34,564 bases of DNA, taken from NCBI RefSeq assembly GCF_900143215.1, contig NZ_FRDM01000038.1, forward strand, positions 1 to 34,564, read 5' to 3'. Below, one piece after another: positions 7,146 through 14,560 of the stretch (positions within the stretch are counted from its first letter, which is position 1; the number at the start of each line of letters is the position of its first letter). The notes beneath the pieces are model-generated. The model was not told the origin of the DNA. It worked only from the letters and a program-made list of their open reading frames with translations, and did not search any database. This stretch comes from Geodermatophilus obscurus. Lineage in GTDB: Bacteria > Actinomycetota > Actinomycetes > Mycobacteriales > Geodermatophilaceae. The position numbers and the translations under genes were made by a program.

Positions 7146-8441
7146 GTGACCAGGCACGTGGAGCACGAACGTCCGGCGTCCGACCACCGGGACCTCAACG
7201 CCGACCTGTCCATCTACGCCACCGATCCGATGATCGGCGCCGGGTTGCCGCTGTGGCTGCCCGCGGGCGCCGTCATCCGGCAGGAACTGGAGCAGCTCGC
7301 GCGGGAGATCGCTCACCGCGACGGGTGCCTACCGGTCTACTCGCCCGTGCTGGGCAAGCGTGCGCTCTACGAGCGGTCCGGGCACTGGGAGAAGTTCAGC
7401 GACGACATGTTCCCCGCCATGCGCCTCGGCGGTGACGAGCTGGTGCTGCGCCCGGCCAACTGCCCGCACCACGCGATGATCTACGCCGCGGAACCACGCT
7501 CCTACCGGCAGCTGCCCATCCGGCTCAACGAGCTGGGGTCCATGTTCCGCGCCGAACGCTCCGGGGTCGTGAGCGGCCTGAGCAGGGTGCGGCAGATCTC
7601 GCTCGATGACACCCACGTGTTCTGCCGCCCGGATCAGGCCGCCGCCGAGCTCGCCCGAGCGCTGCGCTCGGCGCTCGAGGCCCAACGGGTTCTCGGCCTG
7701 CCGGTCGACCACGTCCAGCTGTCCCGCCGCGACGCCGGCGGCAGCTACCTGGGATCGGCTCCCCAGTGGCAGGACGCGGAGCAGGCGCTGCGCTCGGCGG
7801 CCGCCGAGGTGCTGGGCGCGGACGACCCCCCACTGGTGGAAGCCGTCGGCGAGGCCGCCTTCTACGGTCCCAAGCTCGATCTGCAGATGCGGGACCTGCG
7901 CGGTCACGAGGAGACCATCGCCACCGTCCAGTTGGACTTCAACCAGCCCGAACGGTTCGACCTGACCTACGACGCCGCGGACGGCACCCGCCGACGCGTC
8001 GTGATGATCCACCGAGGCACCCTCGGCGCGATGGAGCGCGTCGTCGCCGCCGTCCTGGAGCGCTACTCGGGCCGGCTGCCGCTGTGGCTCGCACCCGTCC
8101 AGGTCTGCGTCCTGCCGGTCGGTCCCGCTCAGGACGACCACGCCCACGCAGTGGTCGACGACCTGCGCGCCGCTGGACTCCGCGCCCGACTGGACACCGA
8201 CGGGTCGTTGGGCGCTCGCATCCGGGCCAGCCGCCGGCGTCGGGACAACGTCATCGCGGTCACCGGGCCCGCCGAGGCGAGCGCCGATCTGGTCCACGTC
8301 ACCGACCCGACCACTGACTTCACCGGGCCGGTTGCGCGGGCGACCTTCGTGGCGACCGTCCGCGGCGCCCATGCCAGCCGCTCCCGCCGCATCGCCTGGC
8401 CCGCCCCCGACGCGGACCACCACCCAGCGGGCCGGCCGTGA
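7146..8441 (+). CDS. Short threonyl-tRNA synthetase paralogue (catalytic and anticodon domains only)
   Basis: Product of 431 aa from GTG 7146 with GAAGGAG six bases upstream. It aligns with the catalytic core and anticodon-binding domain of ThrRS but lacks the N-terminal TGS and editing domains; full-length bacterial ThrRS is about 640-690 aa. Motif 2 is RLNELGSMFRAERSG with GLSRVRQISLDDTHVFC, motif 3 is VVMIHRGTLGAMERVV, and the zinc ligands C106, H157 and H289 are all present, so it should be active. It would charge tRNA-Thr, without its own editing of seryl-tRNA. Likely roles are a starvation-induced spare enzyme, an inhibitor-resistant copy, or a specialised ligase. The attenuator in front argues for induction when charged tRNA-Thr is low. 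The normal thrS must lie outside the window. Confidence 0.88.
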   Translation: MTRHVEHERPASDHRDLNADLSIYATDPMIGAGLPLWLPAGAVIRQELEQLAREIAHRDGCLPVYSPVLGKRALYERSGHWEKFSDDMFPAMRLGGDELVLRPANCPHHAMIYAAEPRSYRQLPIRLNELGSMFRAERSGVVSGLSRVRQISLDDTHVFCRPDQAAAELARALRSALEAQRVLGLPVDHVQLSRRDAGGSYLGSAPQWQDAEQALRSAAAEVLGADDPPLVEAVGEAAFYGPKLDLQMRDLRGHEETIATVQLDFNQPERFDLTYDAADGTRRRVVMIHRGTLGAMERVVAAVLERYSGRLPLWLAPVQVCVLPVGPAQDDHAHAVVDDLRAAGLRARLDTDGSLGARIRASRRRRDNVIAVTGPAEASADLVHVTDPTTDFTGPVARATFVATVRGAHASRSRRIAWPAPDADHHPAGRP

Positions 8442-8807
8442 GGCAACGTGGCGCTGCTCTCCATCCGCACCTCGGAGTACTCGTCCCGGCTGTACTCACC
8501 GACGACCAGCTCGACCAGGTCACGGACCGCTTCGACGGACGGACCGCCCCAGGTGCACCGAGCGGTCGGGTGGTCGGGGGTCTCGGCGTGCACGGGCAGG
8601 TCGAGGCATTCCGGCAGGCCGGCGGCCAGCGCCTCCTGCTCTGCTTCCTCGAACGCCGACGGGTCGGAGGTCCGATGGGACGACGCCGACGTGCGACGAG
8701 CGGGCGGGATCACGTCCCCTGGACACGGGGGCGCCGAGTTCCCAGCACCCAGCCGCGCCGGCGCCACCCCAGGAGACCGCGCCTCCTCGCCCCGTCGTCC
8801 GCCGAGG
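8442..8807. other. 366-base gap; possible minus-strand gene remnant
   Basis: No convincing gene. A minus-strand frame reads protein-like between about 8690 and 8450 (FEEAEQEALAAGLPE, GGPSVEAVRDLVELVVGEY, DEYSEV), with a composition unlike random antisense. It does not stop where expected but runs on antisense through the end of the ThrRS-like gene to 8129, and it lacks a clear start site. It may be the decayed end of a small unknown protein gene. No terminator is obvious for either flanking gene. Confidence 0.3.
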
Positions 8808-8942
8808 TCAGCGGTTCCGGCGCGGCTCCTCGGCGCGGTTCTCGACGGCGCCGTGGCGCAGCAGGCTGGCGATGGTCAGGCCCAGGCCGCCCCAGATCAC
8901 GATCATCGCCACCACCATCATCACGATCGCGGCCGTGCTCAT
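8808..8942 (-). CDS. metS: MetS-type small subunit of NSS amino-acid importer
   Basis: A 44-residue protein, one hydrophobic helix (STAAIVMMVVAMIVIWGGLGL) followed by a short polar, basic tail ending EEPRRNR. Its ATG overlaps the stop codon of the transporter gene (ATGA), so the two are co-translated. Position, size and topology match MetS, the small subunit needed for methionine/alanine uptake by the MetP transporter in Corynebacterium. Identification rests mainly on position and topology. Confidence 0.8.
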   Translation of the reverse strand: MSTAAIVMMVVAMIVIWGGLGLTIASLLRHGAVENRAEEPRRNR

Positions 8943-10573
8943 CGGAGTCCTCCCTCGTCGTGCCCGGTCACCGGGCGGTTGCGGGGGGTCGGGTCCGTCG
9001 TGGGGGTCGCGTGCAACGGCGCCGCCGGATCGGACCCGGGTGGCGGCCCGTCCAGGTGGGTCCCGGCCCGCCACGGCAGTCGGGCGAGGAGGAAGCCGAC
9101 CAGCGGCAGCGCTACGACCAGCAGCCAACCGAAGCCCAGGAGCAGCCAGCCGGGATAGCCCTCGTAGGGCGCGGCGAGGTCGTCCCGCAGCGCGAAGACC
9201 AGCACGATGGTCAGGCCCACCGGGGCGACGAGGCTTGTCAGCACGCGCCAGCCGGCGCCGACGCGGGGACGGCCGTGGACGTTGAGGTGCTCGCTGAGGC
9301 CGGTCAGCGCCCGGAGCGCCCAGGCGACGACCAGCATGCTGACCAGCGCCACGACGAGGATGCCGTACTGGTTGACGAAGTGGTCGACGACGTCGAGCAC
9401 GTAGATGCCGCTCGTCGTGCTGAAGAGCACCAGGCTGAGCACTGCGGCGGGAACACCGACCACGAGGGTCGCGGTGCGGCGGCTGGTGTCGAGCTTGTCG
9501 CGGACGGCGGAGATCACGACCTCGATCACGCTGACCAGCGAGGTGATGCCGGCGATGACCAGCGAGCCGAAGAACAGGACGCCGAGGAGCGCGCCGGCCG
9601 GGGCCTGGCTGATGATCGTCGGGAAGGCGATGAAGGCCAGCCCGATCCCGTCGCTGGCGACCTCGCCGACCGCGACCCCGCCGGCCTGGGCCATGAAGCC
9701 CAGGGCGGCGAACACGCCGATGCCGGCGAGCAGCTCGAAGCTGGAGTTCGAGAAGCCGACGACGAGACCGGAGCCGATCATGTCCTCGCGACGGCCGACG
9801 TACGAGGCGTACGTGATCATGATGCCGAAGCCGATCGACAGCGAGAAGAAGATCTGACCGAACGCGGCAGCCCAGACGGGAGCCGAGGTGAGTGCCGACC
9901 AGTCGGGCGTGAACAGCGCGTCGAGGCCGGCAGCAGCGCCCGGCAGCAGCAGTGCCTGCACCACGAGGGCGGCGAAGGCGAGCACCAGCACCGGGATGAG
10001 GACCAGCGAGGTCGCACCGATCCCGCGCTGGACGCCGAGAGCCATGATCACGAGGACGGCCAGCCAGACGAGCACGAGCGGCACGAGCACCCCGGGCACC
10101 ACGTCGGCGGTGACCTCGACATCCCCGGCCCGGAGGAACTCGCCGAAGAAGAACCCCTCGGGGTCGGCGCCCCACGCTTCATCGAGCGAGAAGAAGGTGT
10201 AGCGCAGCGCCCAGGCGATGACTGCCGCGTAGTAGGTGGCGATGACGAAGCAGATGCCCACCTGCCACCAGCCGAGTCCCTCGGTGCCGCGGCGCAGCCG
10301 GGCGAAGGAGAGCGGTGCAGAGCCGCGGTGGCGGTGGCCGATCGCGTAGTCCAGCAGCAGGAACGGGATGCCGGCGGTCAAGAGCGCGACGAGGTAGGGC
10401 AGCACGAAGGCACCGCCGCCGTTCTCGTACGCGACGTAGGGGAACCGCCAGATGTTGCCGAGCCCGACAGCCGACCCGATCGCCGCCAGGATGAAGACGC
10501 GCCTGGAGCTGAACGCGCCGCGGCGGCCCTTCTCGTCAGGCTGTCCCGTCGCTCGCCCCGCCGTCGTGCTCAT
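8939..10573 (-). CDS. metP: Sodium:neurotransmitter-symporter-family amino-acid importer (MetP-like)
   Basis: Product of 544 aa from ATG 10573, which has GGAGG upstream; the longer frame to 10621 is unlikely. The start of the NSS fold is clear: RRVFILAAIGSAVGLGNIWRFPYVAYENGGGAF, which carries the sodium and substrate-binding TM1. About twelve hydrophobic segments follow, including GFGIMITYASYVGRREDMI and FSNSSFELLAG. These transporters import amino acids driven by sodium. Pairing with the MetS-like small protein suggests methionine or alanine as substrate. The C-terminal 50 residues are hydrophilic and Pro-rich. It is the first gene of a two-gene operon reading left. Confidence 0.88.
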   Translation of the reverse strand: MSTTAGRATGQPDEKGRRGAFSSRRVFILAAIGSAVGLGNIWRFPYVAYENGGGAFVLPYLVALLTAGIPFLLLDYAIGHRHRGSAPLSFARLRRGTEGLGWWQVGICFVIATYYAAVIAWALRYTFFSLDEAWGADPEGFFFGEFLRAGDVEVTADVVPGVLVPLVLVWLAVLVIMALGVQRGIGATSLVLIPVLVLAFAALVVQALLLPGAAAGLDALFTPDWSALTSAPVWAAAFGQIFFSLSIGFGIMITYASYVGRREDMIGSGLVVGFSNSSFELLAGIGVFAALGFMAQAGGVAVGEVASDGIGLAFIAFPTIISQAPAGALLGVLFFGSLVIAGITSLVSVIEVVISAVRDKLDTSRRTATLVVGVPAAVLSLVLFSTTSGIYVLDVVDHFVNQYGILVVALVSMLVVAWALRALTGLSEHLNVHGRPRVGAGWRVLTSLVAPVGLTIVLVFALRDDLAAPYEGYPGWLLLGFGWLLVVALPLVGFLLARLPWRAGTHLDGPPPGSDPAAPLHATPTTDPTPRNRPVTGHDEGGLR

Positions 10574-11295
10574 GCGACCTCCTGGGTCGTGCTCCGCCGA
10601 GCCTGCAAGCTCATGGAGCACCGCTCTGCGTCGCGCTGTTCACGAGAGGATGGCAGGACTCAGGCGCCTCGGCTCTCGGAGAGCGCTGGATCCACGGTCG
10701 AGCCGTGGTTCGACGCCATCGGTCTTCGTCACGTCGGCCTGGTCTGCCGACCGACCTGCACAGGCGCACGCGGAGCTCGTCGCACGGGGTCGGGACCGGG
10801 TGACGCGGCCGAGGACCACCGTCGGTGCGATGCCGCGGACCGCCACGGTCAGGAGCACCACCTGAGCGGAGGTCAGCCTGAACACCCGTCGCCGAGGCCG
10901 CCTGACGCCACACGAGACGGCGAGCCGCCCCGGACCTCACGGTCAGGGGCGGTTCGCCGTTCTGCGAAGAGTCTCCACGCAATCCGCGAAGATCTCGGGG
11001 TGGGGTGTTCGTAGTTCCACGAACGGCGAGGTCCGAGCGTCTGTTTCTACGAACGGCGCCGGCAGCTTGCACCCTTCAGCTCCGGAATCAGCACCCGTGG
11101 TGAGCGGACTCGCCCCCACCACGCATCGGGGGCTGGTCGCACCTACCCAGCGGCCGGCCGTGAACGGTCGTGCGGGCAGGAGCGTGGGCCACGAGGACCC
11201 CCGGGTGGATGGGGCCTTCGACAAGCCACACCCCGCTCGGGGGTTCTCCTTCGTTCAACCCCTCATGCCGCTACCAACGTCCTGGCTCGGTACAG
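10574..11295. other. 722-base intergenic region with short dyads, no gene
   Basis: No open frame here has convincing start site and composition. It holds the upstream region of the transporter gene (about 10574-10700) and the downstream region of the MBL gene. A dyad GTTCGT-N6-ACGAAC lies at 11007-11024, and a related CTACGAACGGCG half-site follows about 25 bases later, so a regulator site is possible. A GCTCTC-G-GAGAGC dyad lies near 10670. No tRNA or riboswitch was recognised. This is the longest unexplained stretch in the window. Confidence 0.4.
11230..11244 (-). terminator. Candidate terminator after the MBL-fold gene
   Basis: A short hairpin, ACCCC-GCTCG-GGGGT on the plus strand, lies about 50 bases beyond the MBL gene stop in its direction of transcription. 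The stem is only 5 bp and no T tract follows, so the call is weak. Confidence 0.35.
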
Positions 11296-12222
11296 CTAGG
11301 TGTTCCGGACGGTGTCGCTCGACGGCGAACCGGGTGATCGCGGCGCCGGCGTCGACGCACCCGGCCCTCGAGGGCCGGGCGTCGCCTCGCGTGCCGTCGC
11401 GGTCGGGGGGACCTCTTCGCCGGCGCGCTGCATCTCCGCCATGGCCTTGATCATCTCGGCGAACTGCTCGGAGTCCGGCGGCACGAACCTGTCGGCGGTG
11501 GGTACTTGCTGCAGCACGTGCAGGAATTCCTCCAACTCCGTCCCGCTCGCGACGGGCAGGTGGGAGGAAAAGATCCGCCGCGGCTGGATCCGCCGGACGC
11601 GATCGAGGACCCGACCGAACTCGGCCTCGTCCGTGAGGTGCACCCAGGGCGAGTCCGACGTCGCCCAGCCGATCATGCCGCCGGCGAGAGCCTCCGGGGA
11701 CACGTCGGACGCATCCTGCGTCGCCTCCGGAAGCAGCGCCCCGAAGGCGTCCACGGTGAACAGCGCCCCGGTGGACCGGTCCAGGACGCCGAGGGACATC
11801 GGGTTGTCGAACAGAGGCGGGGCGACCGCGGTCAGCGTGCGGTCACCCACGTGGATCTCGTCGCCCTCGCGGATGGCGTGCACCCGCTCCATCGGGATCG
11901 GCCACCACGTCGACATGCGCAGTGCGGCGAACCCGTGCGTGACGAGCTGCGCGTTCGGCGCCGCCTCCATGATCCGCTGGATGTTCCCGGTGTGGTCGGC
12001 GTCGTCGTGGGTGAGCCAGACCCACTTGAGGGCGCGCAGATCGATGATCGAGCTGACCGCGTCGATGAACTCGTCGGCATCGACGGCGATGCCGCTATCG
12101 ATGAGGACCGGTTCCTCGGACGTGATCAGGTAGGCGTTGATCGGCAGGACCCCGACGCCCGGTAGTGACAGGTTCGCGGGGAGGACGTGGACGTCGTCCG
12201 ATCCTTGGTAGGTGTCGTCCAT
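11296..12222 (-). CDS. MBL-fold metallo-hydrolase, flavodiiron-like
   Basis: Product of 308 aa from ATG 12222 with a GGAGG site. The metallo-beta-lactamase fold shows in INAYLITSEEPVLIDSG (about 28-44) and the metal motif THDDADHTG (H72, D74, D76, H77), then FTVDAFG near 155 and FSSHLP near 200. The order and the DAFG element resemble the diiron domain of flavodiiron (oxygen/NO reductase) proteins more than hydrolases. The histidine that normally precedes the WPDSM-like stretch is not evident here (LFDNPMSLG), so one metal ligand may be missing. No flavodoxin domain is attached; the last 50 residues are Pro/Ala/Ser-rich and probably disordered. A role in redox or O2 chemistry is possible but not shown. 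Confidence 0.75.
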   Translation of the reverse strand: MDDTYQGSDDVHVLPANLSLPGVGVLPINAYLITSEEPVLIDSGIAVDADEFIDAVSSIIDLRALKWVWLTHDDADHTGNIQRIMEAAPNAQLVTHGFAALRMSTWWPIPMERVHAIREGDEIHVGDRTLTAVAPPLFDNPMSLGVLDRSTGALFTVDAFGALLPEATQDASDVSPEALAGGMIGWATSDSPWVHLTDEAEFGRVLDRVRRIQPRRIFSSHLPVASGTELEEFLHVLQQVPTADRFVPPDSEQFAEMIKAMAEMQRAGEEVPPTATAREATPGPRGPGASTPAPRSPGSPSSDTVRNT

Positions 12223-12441
12223 GGGGAGCCTCCGGTGGTCGCACTCGTTGGCGGCGCCGAACCTAAAGCTGCTCCGGATCGCCCACCAGAGGCCTAGTCC
12301 TCCGGGTGACGCAGGCCTGCGGTTCCCGCTGCGAGACGTGACGGTGGGGCGGCCGGCCGCGTTGGACCCCCGCCTGTCGCAAGTCCGCGGGGCAGGATCG
12401 GGCGCCCGGGGTTCGCCCGGCCCGGTTGTAACGGGGGCGGA

Positions 12442-12485
12442 CGCACGAGAGCCCCGGATCGGGTTCGACCGGGGGCTCTCGTGCG
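12442..12485 (-). terminator. Terminator of the tmRNA gene
   Basis: A perfect 14-bp inverted repeat (CGCACGAGAGCCCC at 12442-12455 with its complement at 12472-12485) and a 16-base loop begins 24 bases past the tmRNA 3' end. No T tract follows. A second short dyad (CGGGCG/CGCCCG) lies just beyond, near 12398-12418. Confidence 0.85.
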
Positions 12486-12508
12486 CAACAGGGGCGGTGG
12501 TGGGTGGG

Positions 12509-12879
12509 TGGAGGTGGCGGGAATCGAACCCGCGTCCTACGACGCATCACCAGGGCTTCTCCGAGCGCAGTCCGCTCTGTCTCTGCTCGACCCCACCGAT
12601 CTCACGAACAAGTCGGTGTGACGGGCCCAGTCGCTGTTTGGTGTCCCGCGCGCGCCCGCGACCGGCACGCACGGTGAGTCATCTAGCTGATGCCAGGATC
12701 CGGGCCGATGACGAACCCGGGCTGACAGAGTCGCTCCGCTACTTAGGCAGCGAGGGCGAACTCGCGCTGACTGGAGTCGGCGCTTGTGTTGTTTCCGACG
12801 CGTGGTTAACGAGCTCATCGTCGGCTTCCTCGGCTCGCTTCCCCTGGTCATCCGACCGCAGTCGAGACCATTCACCCCC
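12509..12879 (-). ncRNA. ssrA: Transfer-messenger RNA (tmRNA)
   Basis: On the minus strand the RNA starts GGGGGTGAATGGTCTCGACT at 12879, and its 3' end carries a T arm (GCGGGTTCGATTCCCGC) and CACCTCC, which pairs with GGGGGTG to close the tRNA-like acceptor stem. The discriminator A is at 12509; the next bases are CCC rather than CCA, so CCA is probably added afterwards. The tag reading frame is at 12743-12796 with stop TAA and encodes GNNTSADSSQREFALAA, ending in the FALAA degron; the resume codon is probably GGA. tmRNA rescues stalled ribosomes with SmpB, encoded at 23747-24223. The length (371 bases) is normal. Mature ends are inferred from base pairing. Confidence 0.95.
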
Positions 12880-12901
12880 TGTGTAGTTGTGCAGACAGCC
12901 T

Positions 12902-12927
12902 AACGGCACCCGCCGACGGGTTGTTCC
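12902..12927 (-). promoter_or_regulatory. SigR/SigH-type promoter of ssrA
   Basis: On the minus strand GGAAC (12927-12923) is followed after exactly 18 bases by GTT (12904-12902), the consensus of the disulfide/heat-stress ECF sigma factors SigR (Streptomyces) and SigH (Mycobacterium). It would start transcription about 15 bases before the mature tmRNA 5' end, leaving a short piece for RNase P to remove. An overlapping TAGGCT (12902-12897) could serve as a housekeeping -10. Confidence 0.6.
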
Positions 12928-12959
12928 CGCGCCACCCCGGCCCGTCCCGACCCCCGCCG

Positions 12960-13070
12960 GCCTCCCTGCAGGGTCCCGCCGCCGGCCCCGTCCCGAGGCT
13001 CGCCCCGAGCGTGCGAGGGGTGAGGAGGACGGGGTCCTTCCACGGTGGGGAGCAGGGAGGTCCTTCCTCA
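12960..13070 (-). repeat. Stop-codon-proximal GC-rich element, copy A (after corA)
   Basis: It begins at the corA stop codon with TGAGGAAGGACC and ends around a CCCTGCAGGG palindrome. Bases 12964-12993 are identical over 30 positions to 26187-26216 downstream of prfB, and both copies share the start and the CTGCTCCCC segment. A third, shorter relative follows the gene ending at 27735. Probably a lineage-specific terminator-like repeat. Confidence 0.6.
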
Positions 13071-14210
13071 GATCCAGCCGCGGCGCTTGAAGACGGCGTA
13101 CAGCGCCAGGCTCACCCCGGCCATCAGCACCAGCGCGAACGGATAGCCCAGGTGCCACGAGAGCTCCGGCATGTCCTCGAAGTTCATCCCGTACACCGTG
13201 CCGACCAGCGTCGGCGCGAACAGGATGGCCGCCCAGGCGGAGATCTTCTTGACCTCCTCGCCCTGCGCGATCGAGGCCTCGGTGAGCTCGCGGATCTCCT
13301 CGTTCTGCCGCTGCGCGACCAGGGTCGCGTTCACGGTGAGGATGTCGCGCAGCTGCAACCGGAACCCCTCCACCCGCTCGTTGACCTGGACGACGTGGTC
13401 GGCGACGTCCCGCAGGTAGCTGCGCAGCTCCTCGTCCACGTCGTACTTGTCGAACCCCGCGGTGATCGCGGCGAGGATGCCGGTCAGCGGCCGGGCGGCG
13501 CGCTGGAACTCCAGCACCTCCTGCGACAGCTCGTAGATGCGCCGCGAGACGCCGGGGTCGCCGCGGAAGACCTCGGTCTCGATCTCGTCGATGTCGGTGG
13601 CCAGGCCCGCGACCACCGGTGAGTACCCGTCGACGACGGCGTCGAGGATCGCGTACAGCACCGCCTCGCTGCCCTTCTCCAGCAGCGCCGGCTCGCTCTC
13701 CAGCCGGCGGCGCACCCGGGAGAGGTCCGGGGACTCGCTGTGCCGCACGGTGATGGCGAAGTTCCGGCCGAGGAACAGGTGCAGCTCGCCGAACTCCACC
13801 TCCTCGGCGGCGTCGAGGTAGCGCGCGGCCTTGAGGACGACGAACAGCGTGCTGCCGTAGCGCTCGAACTTCGGCCGCTGGTGGGCCTTGATCGCGTCCT
13901 CGACCGCCAGGTCGGGCAGGTCGTACTGCTCGGCCAGCTCGCCGAGCTCGGCGGGCTCGGGGCGGTAGAGGCCCAGCCACACCAGGCGCTCGGGGTCCTC
14001 GACCAGCCACTCGTGGCTCTCGGCGACGCTGTCCGGGGTCGCCACCCGTCGTCCCGACGAGTAGACGGCGTTGTCGACGATGAGCGCCGGCCGGTCCGGT
14101 CCCGCGGGGGCCGGTGCGCCAGCCGGCGGGGGCGCGAGCGTCAGCTCGGGCCGCGGGCGGCGGGTCAGGGTGGACAGGGCGGTGAGGGACGCACGACGGC
14201 GGTCGACCAC
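13068..14210 (-). CDS. corA: CorA-family magnesium/divalent cation channel
   Basis: Product of 380 aa if started at GTG 14210, which has CGGGAG seven bases upstream; an in-frame GTG at 14288 would add 26 Pro/Ser-rich residues. A long soluble alpha/beta and coiled-coil domain (with EEVKKISAWAAILFAPTLVG leading into the membrane) is followed by TM1, the selectivity motif YGMNF and the loop EDMPELSWHLG, then TM2 and a basic end FKRRGWI. CorA forms a pentameric channel for Mg2+ uptake. It ends directly in the repeat element copy A. No riboswitch is visible upstream. Confidence 0.9.
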   Translation of the reverse strand: MVDRRRASLTALSTLTRRPRPELTLAPPPAGAPAPAGPDRPALIVDNAVYSSGRRVATPDSVAESHEWLVEDPERLVWLGLYRPEPAELGELAEQYDLPDLAVEDAIKAHQRPKFERYGSTLFVVLKAARYLDAAEEVEFGELHLFLGRNFAITVRHSESPDLSRVRRRLESEPALLEKGSEAVLYAILDAVVDGYSPVVAGLATDIDEIETEVFRGDPGVSRRIYELSQEVLEFQRAARPLTGILAAITAGFDKYDVDEELRSYLRDVADHVVQVNERVEGFRLQLRDILTVNATLVAQRQNEEIRELTEASIAQGEEVKKISAWAAILFAPTLVGTVYGMNFEDMPELSWHLGYPFALVLMAGVSLALYAVFKRRGWI

Positions 14211-14560
14211 GGCGGACTCCCGGGGAGACGCTGGAGCGGGGGACTCGTCAGGGGTCCGCACCCCGCACGGCTCCGTCCCGGATCCCACCGCGGAGGGTGG
14301 GCGGACGGTCCTTCAGCGGGCGGTGCGGCCCCCGGTGCCGGTACTGGGCGGTTCACCGGGCACGCGCAGCACCTCCCGTCGTCCGTGGGCCGGCCCGTGG
14401 CGAGGACCGTCGTCCATCGTGGCACGCGCTGTCCACCCGGCTCCCCCGGCCGGGTGGACGGCGCCCGGCGGGTGGGTGCTCAGACGTCGTCCACGGGTCG
14501 GCTTCCGCGCCGCGGTCCGCGCCTCGCTCGTCGGCGCTCGCTGCGATGCTCCCGAAGCTG
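14211..14560. other. Intergenic region between DASS transporter and corA
   Basis: It contains the transporter's terminator (14431-14459) and, nearer corA, upstream sequence for that gene. A minus-strand frame of 34 codons (14313-14417) has no ribosome binding site and is not called. Just after that frame's stop, the minus strand reads TGAAGGACC, echoing the start of the stop-proximal repeat described elsewhere. Confidence 0.4.
14431..14459 (-). terminator. Terminator of the DASS transporter gene
   Basis: A perfect 11-bp stem (GTCCACCCGGC with GCCGGGTGGAC) and a 7-base loop lies about 100 bases past the transporter stop. There is no T tract. Confidence 0.75.

Noticed and set aside
8438..11014. 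858-codon plus-strand frame
   Set aside because: Antisense to the MetP/MetS genes, Gln/Glu/Asp/Arg-rich low complexity, typical of the reverse strand of a membrane protein in GC-rich DNA.
10943..11224. 93-codon minus-strand frame in the large gap
   Set aside because: No start signal and composition like random GC-rich DNA.
14313..14417. 34-codon minus-strand frame between the DASS and corA genes
   Set aside because: No ribosome binding site or leaderless -10 at its ATG, and Pro/Gly/Arg-rich composition; kept only as a note on the TGAAGGACC echo.
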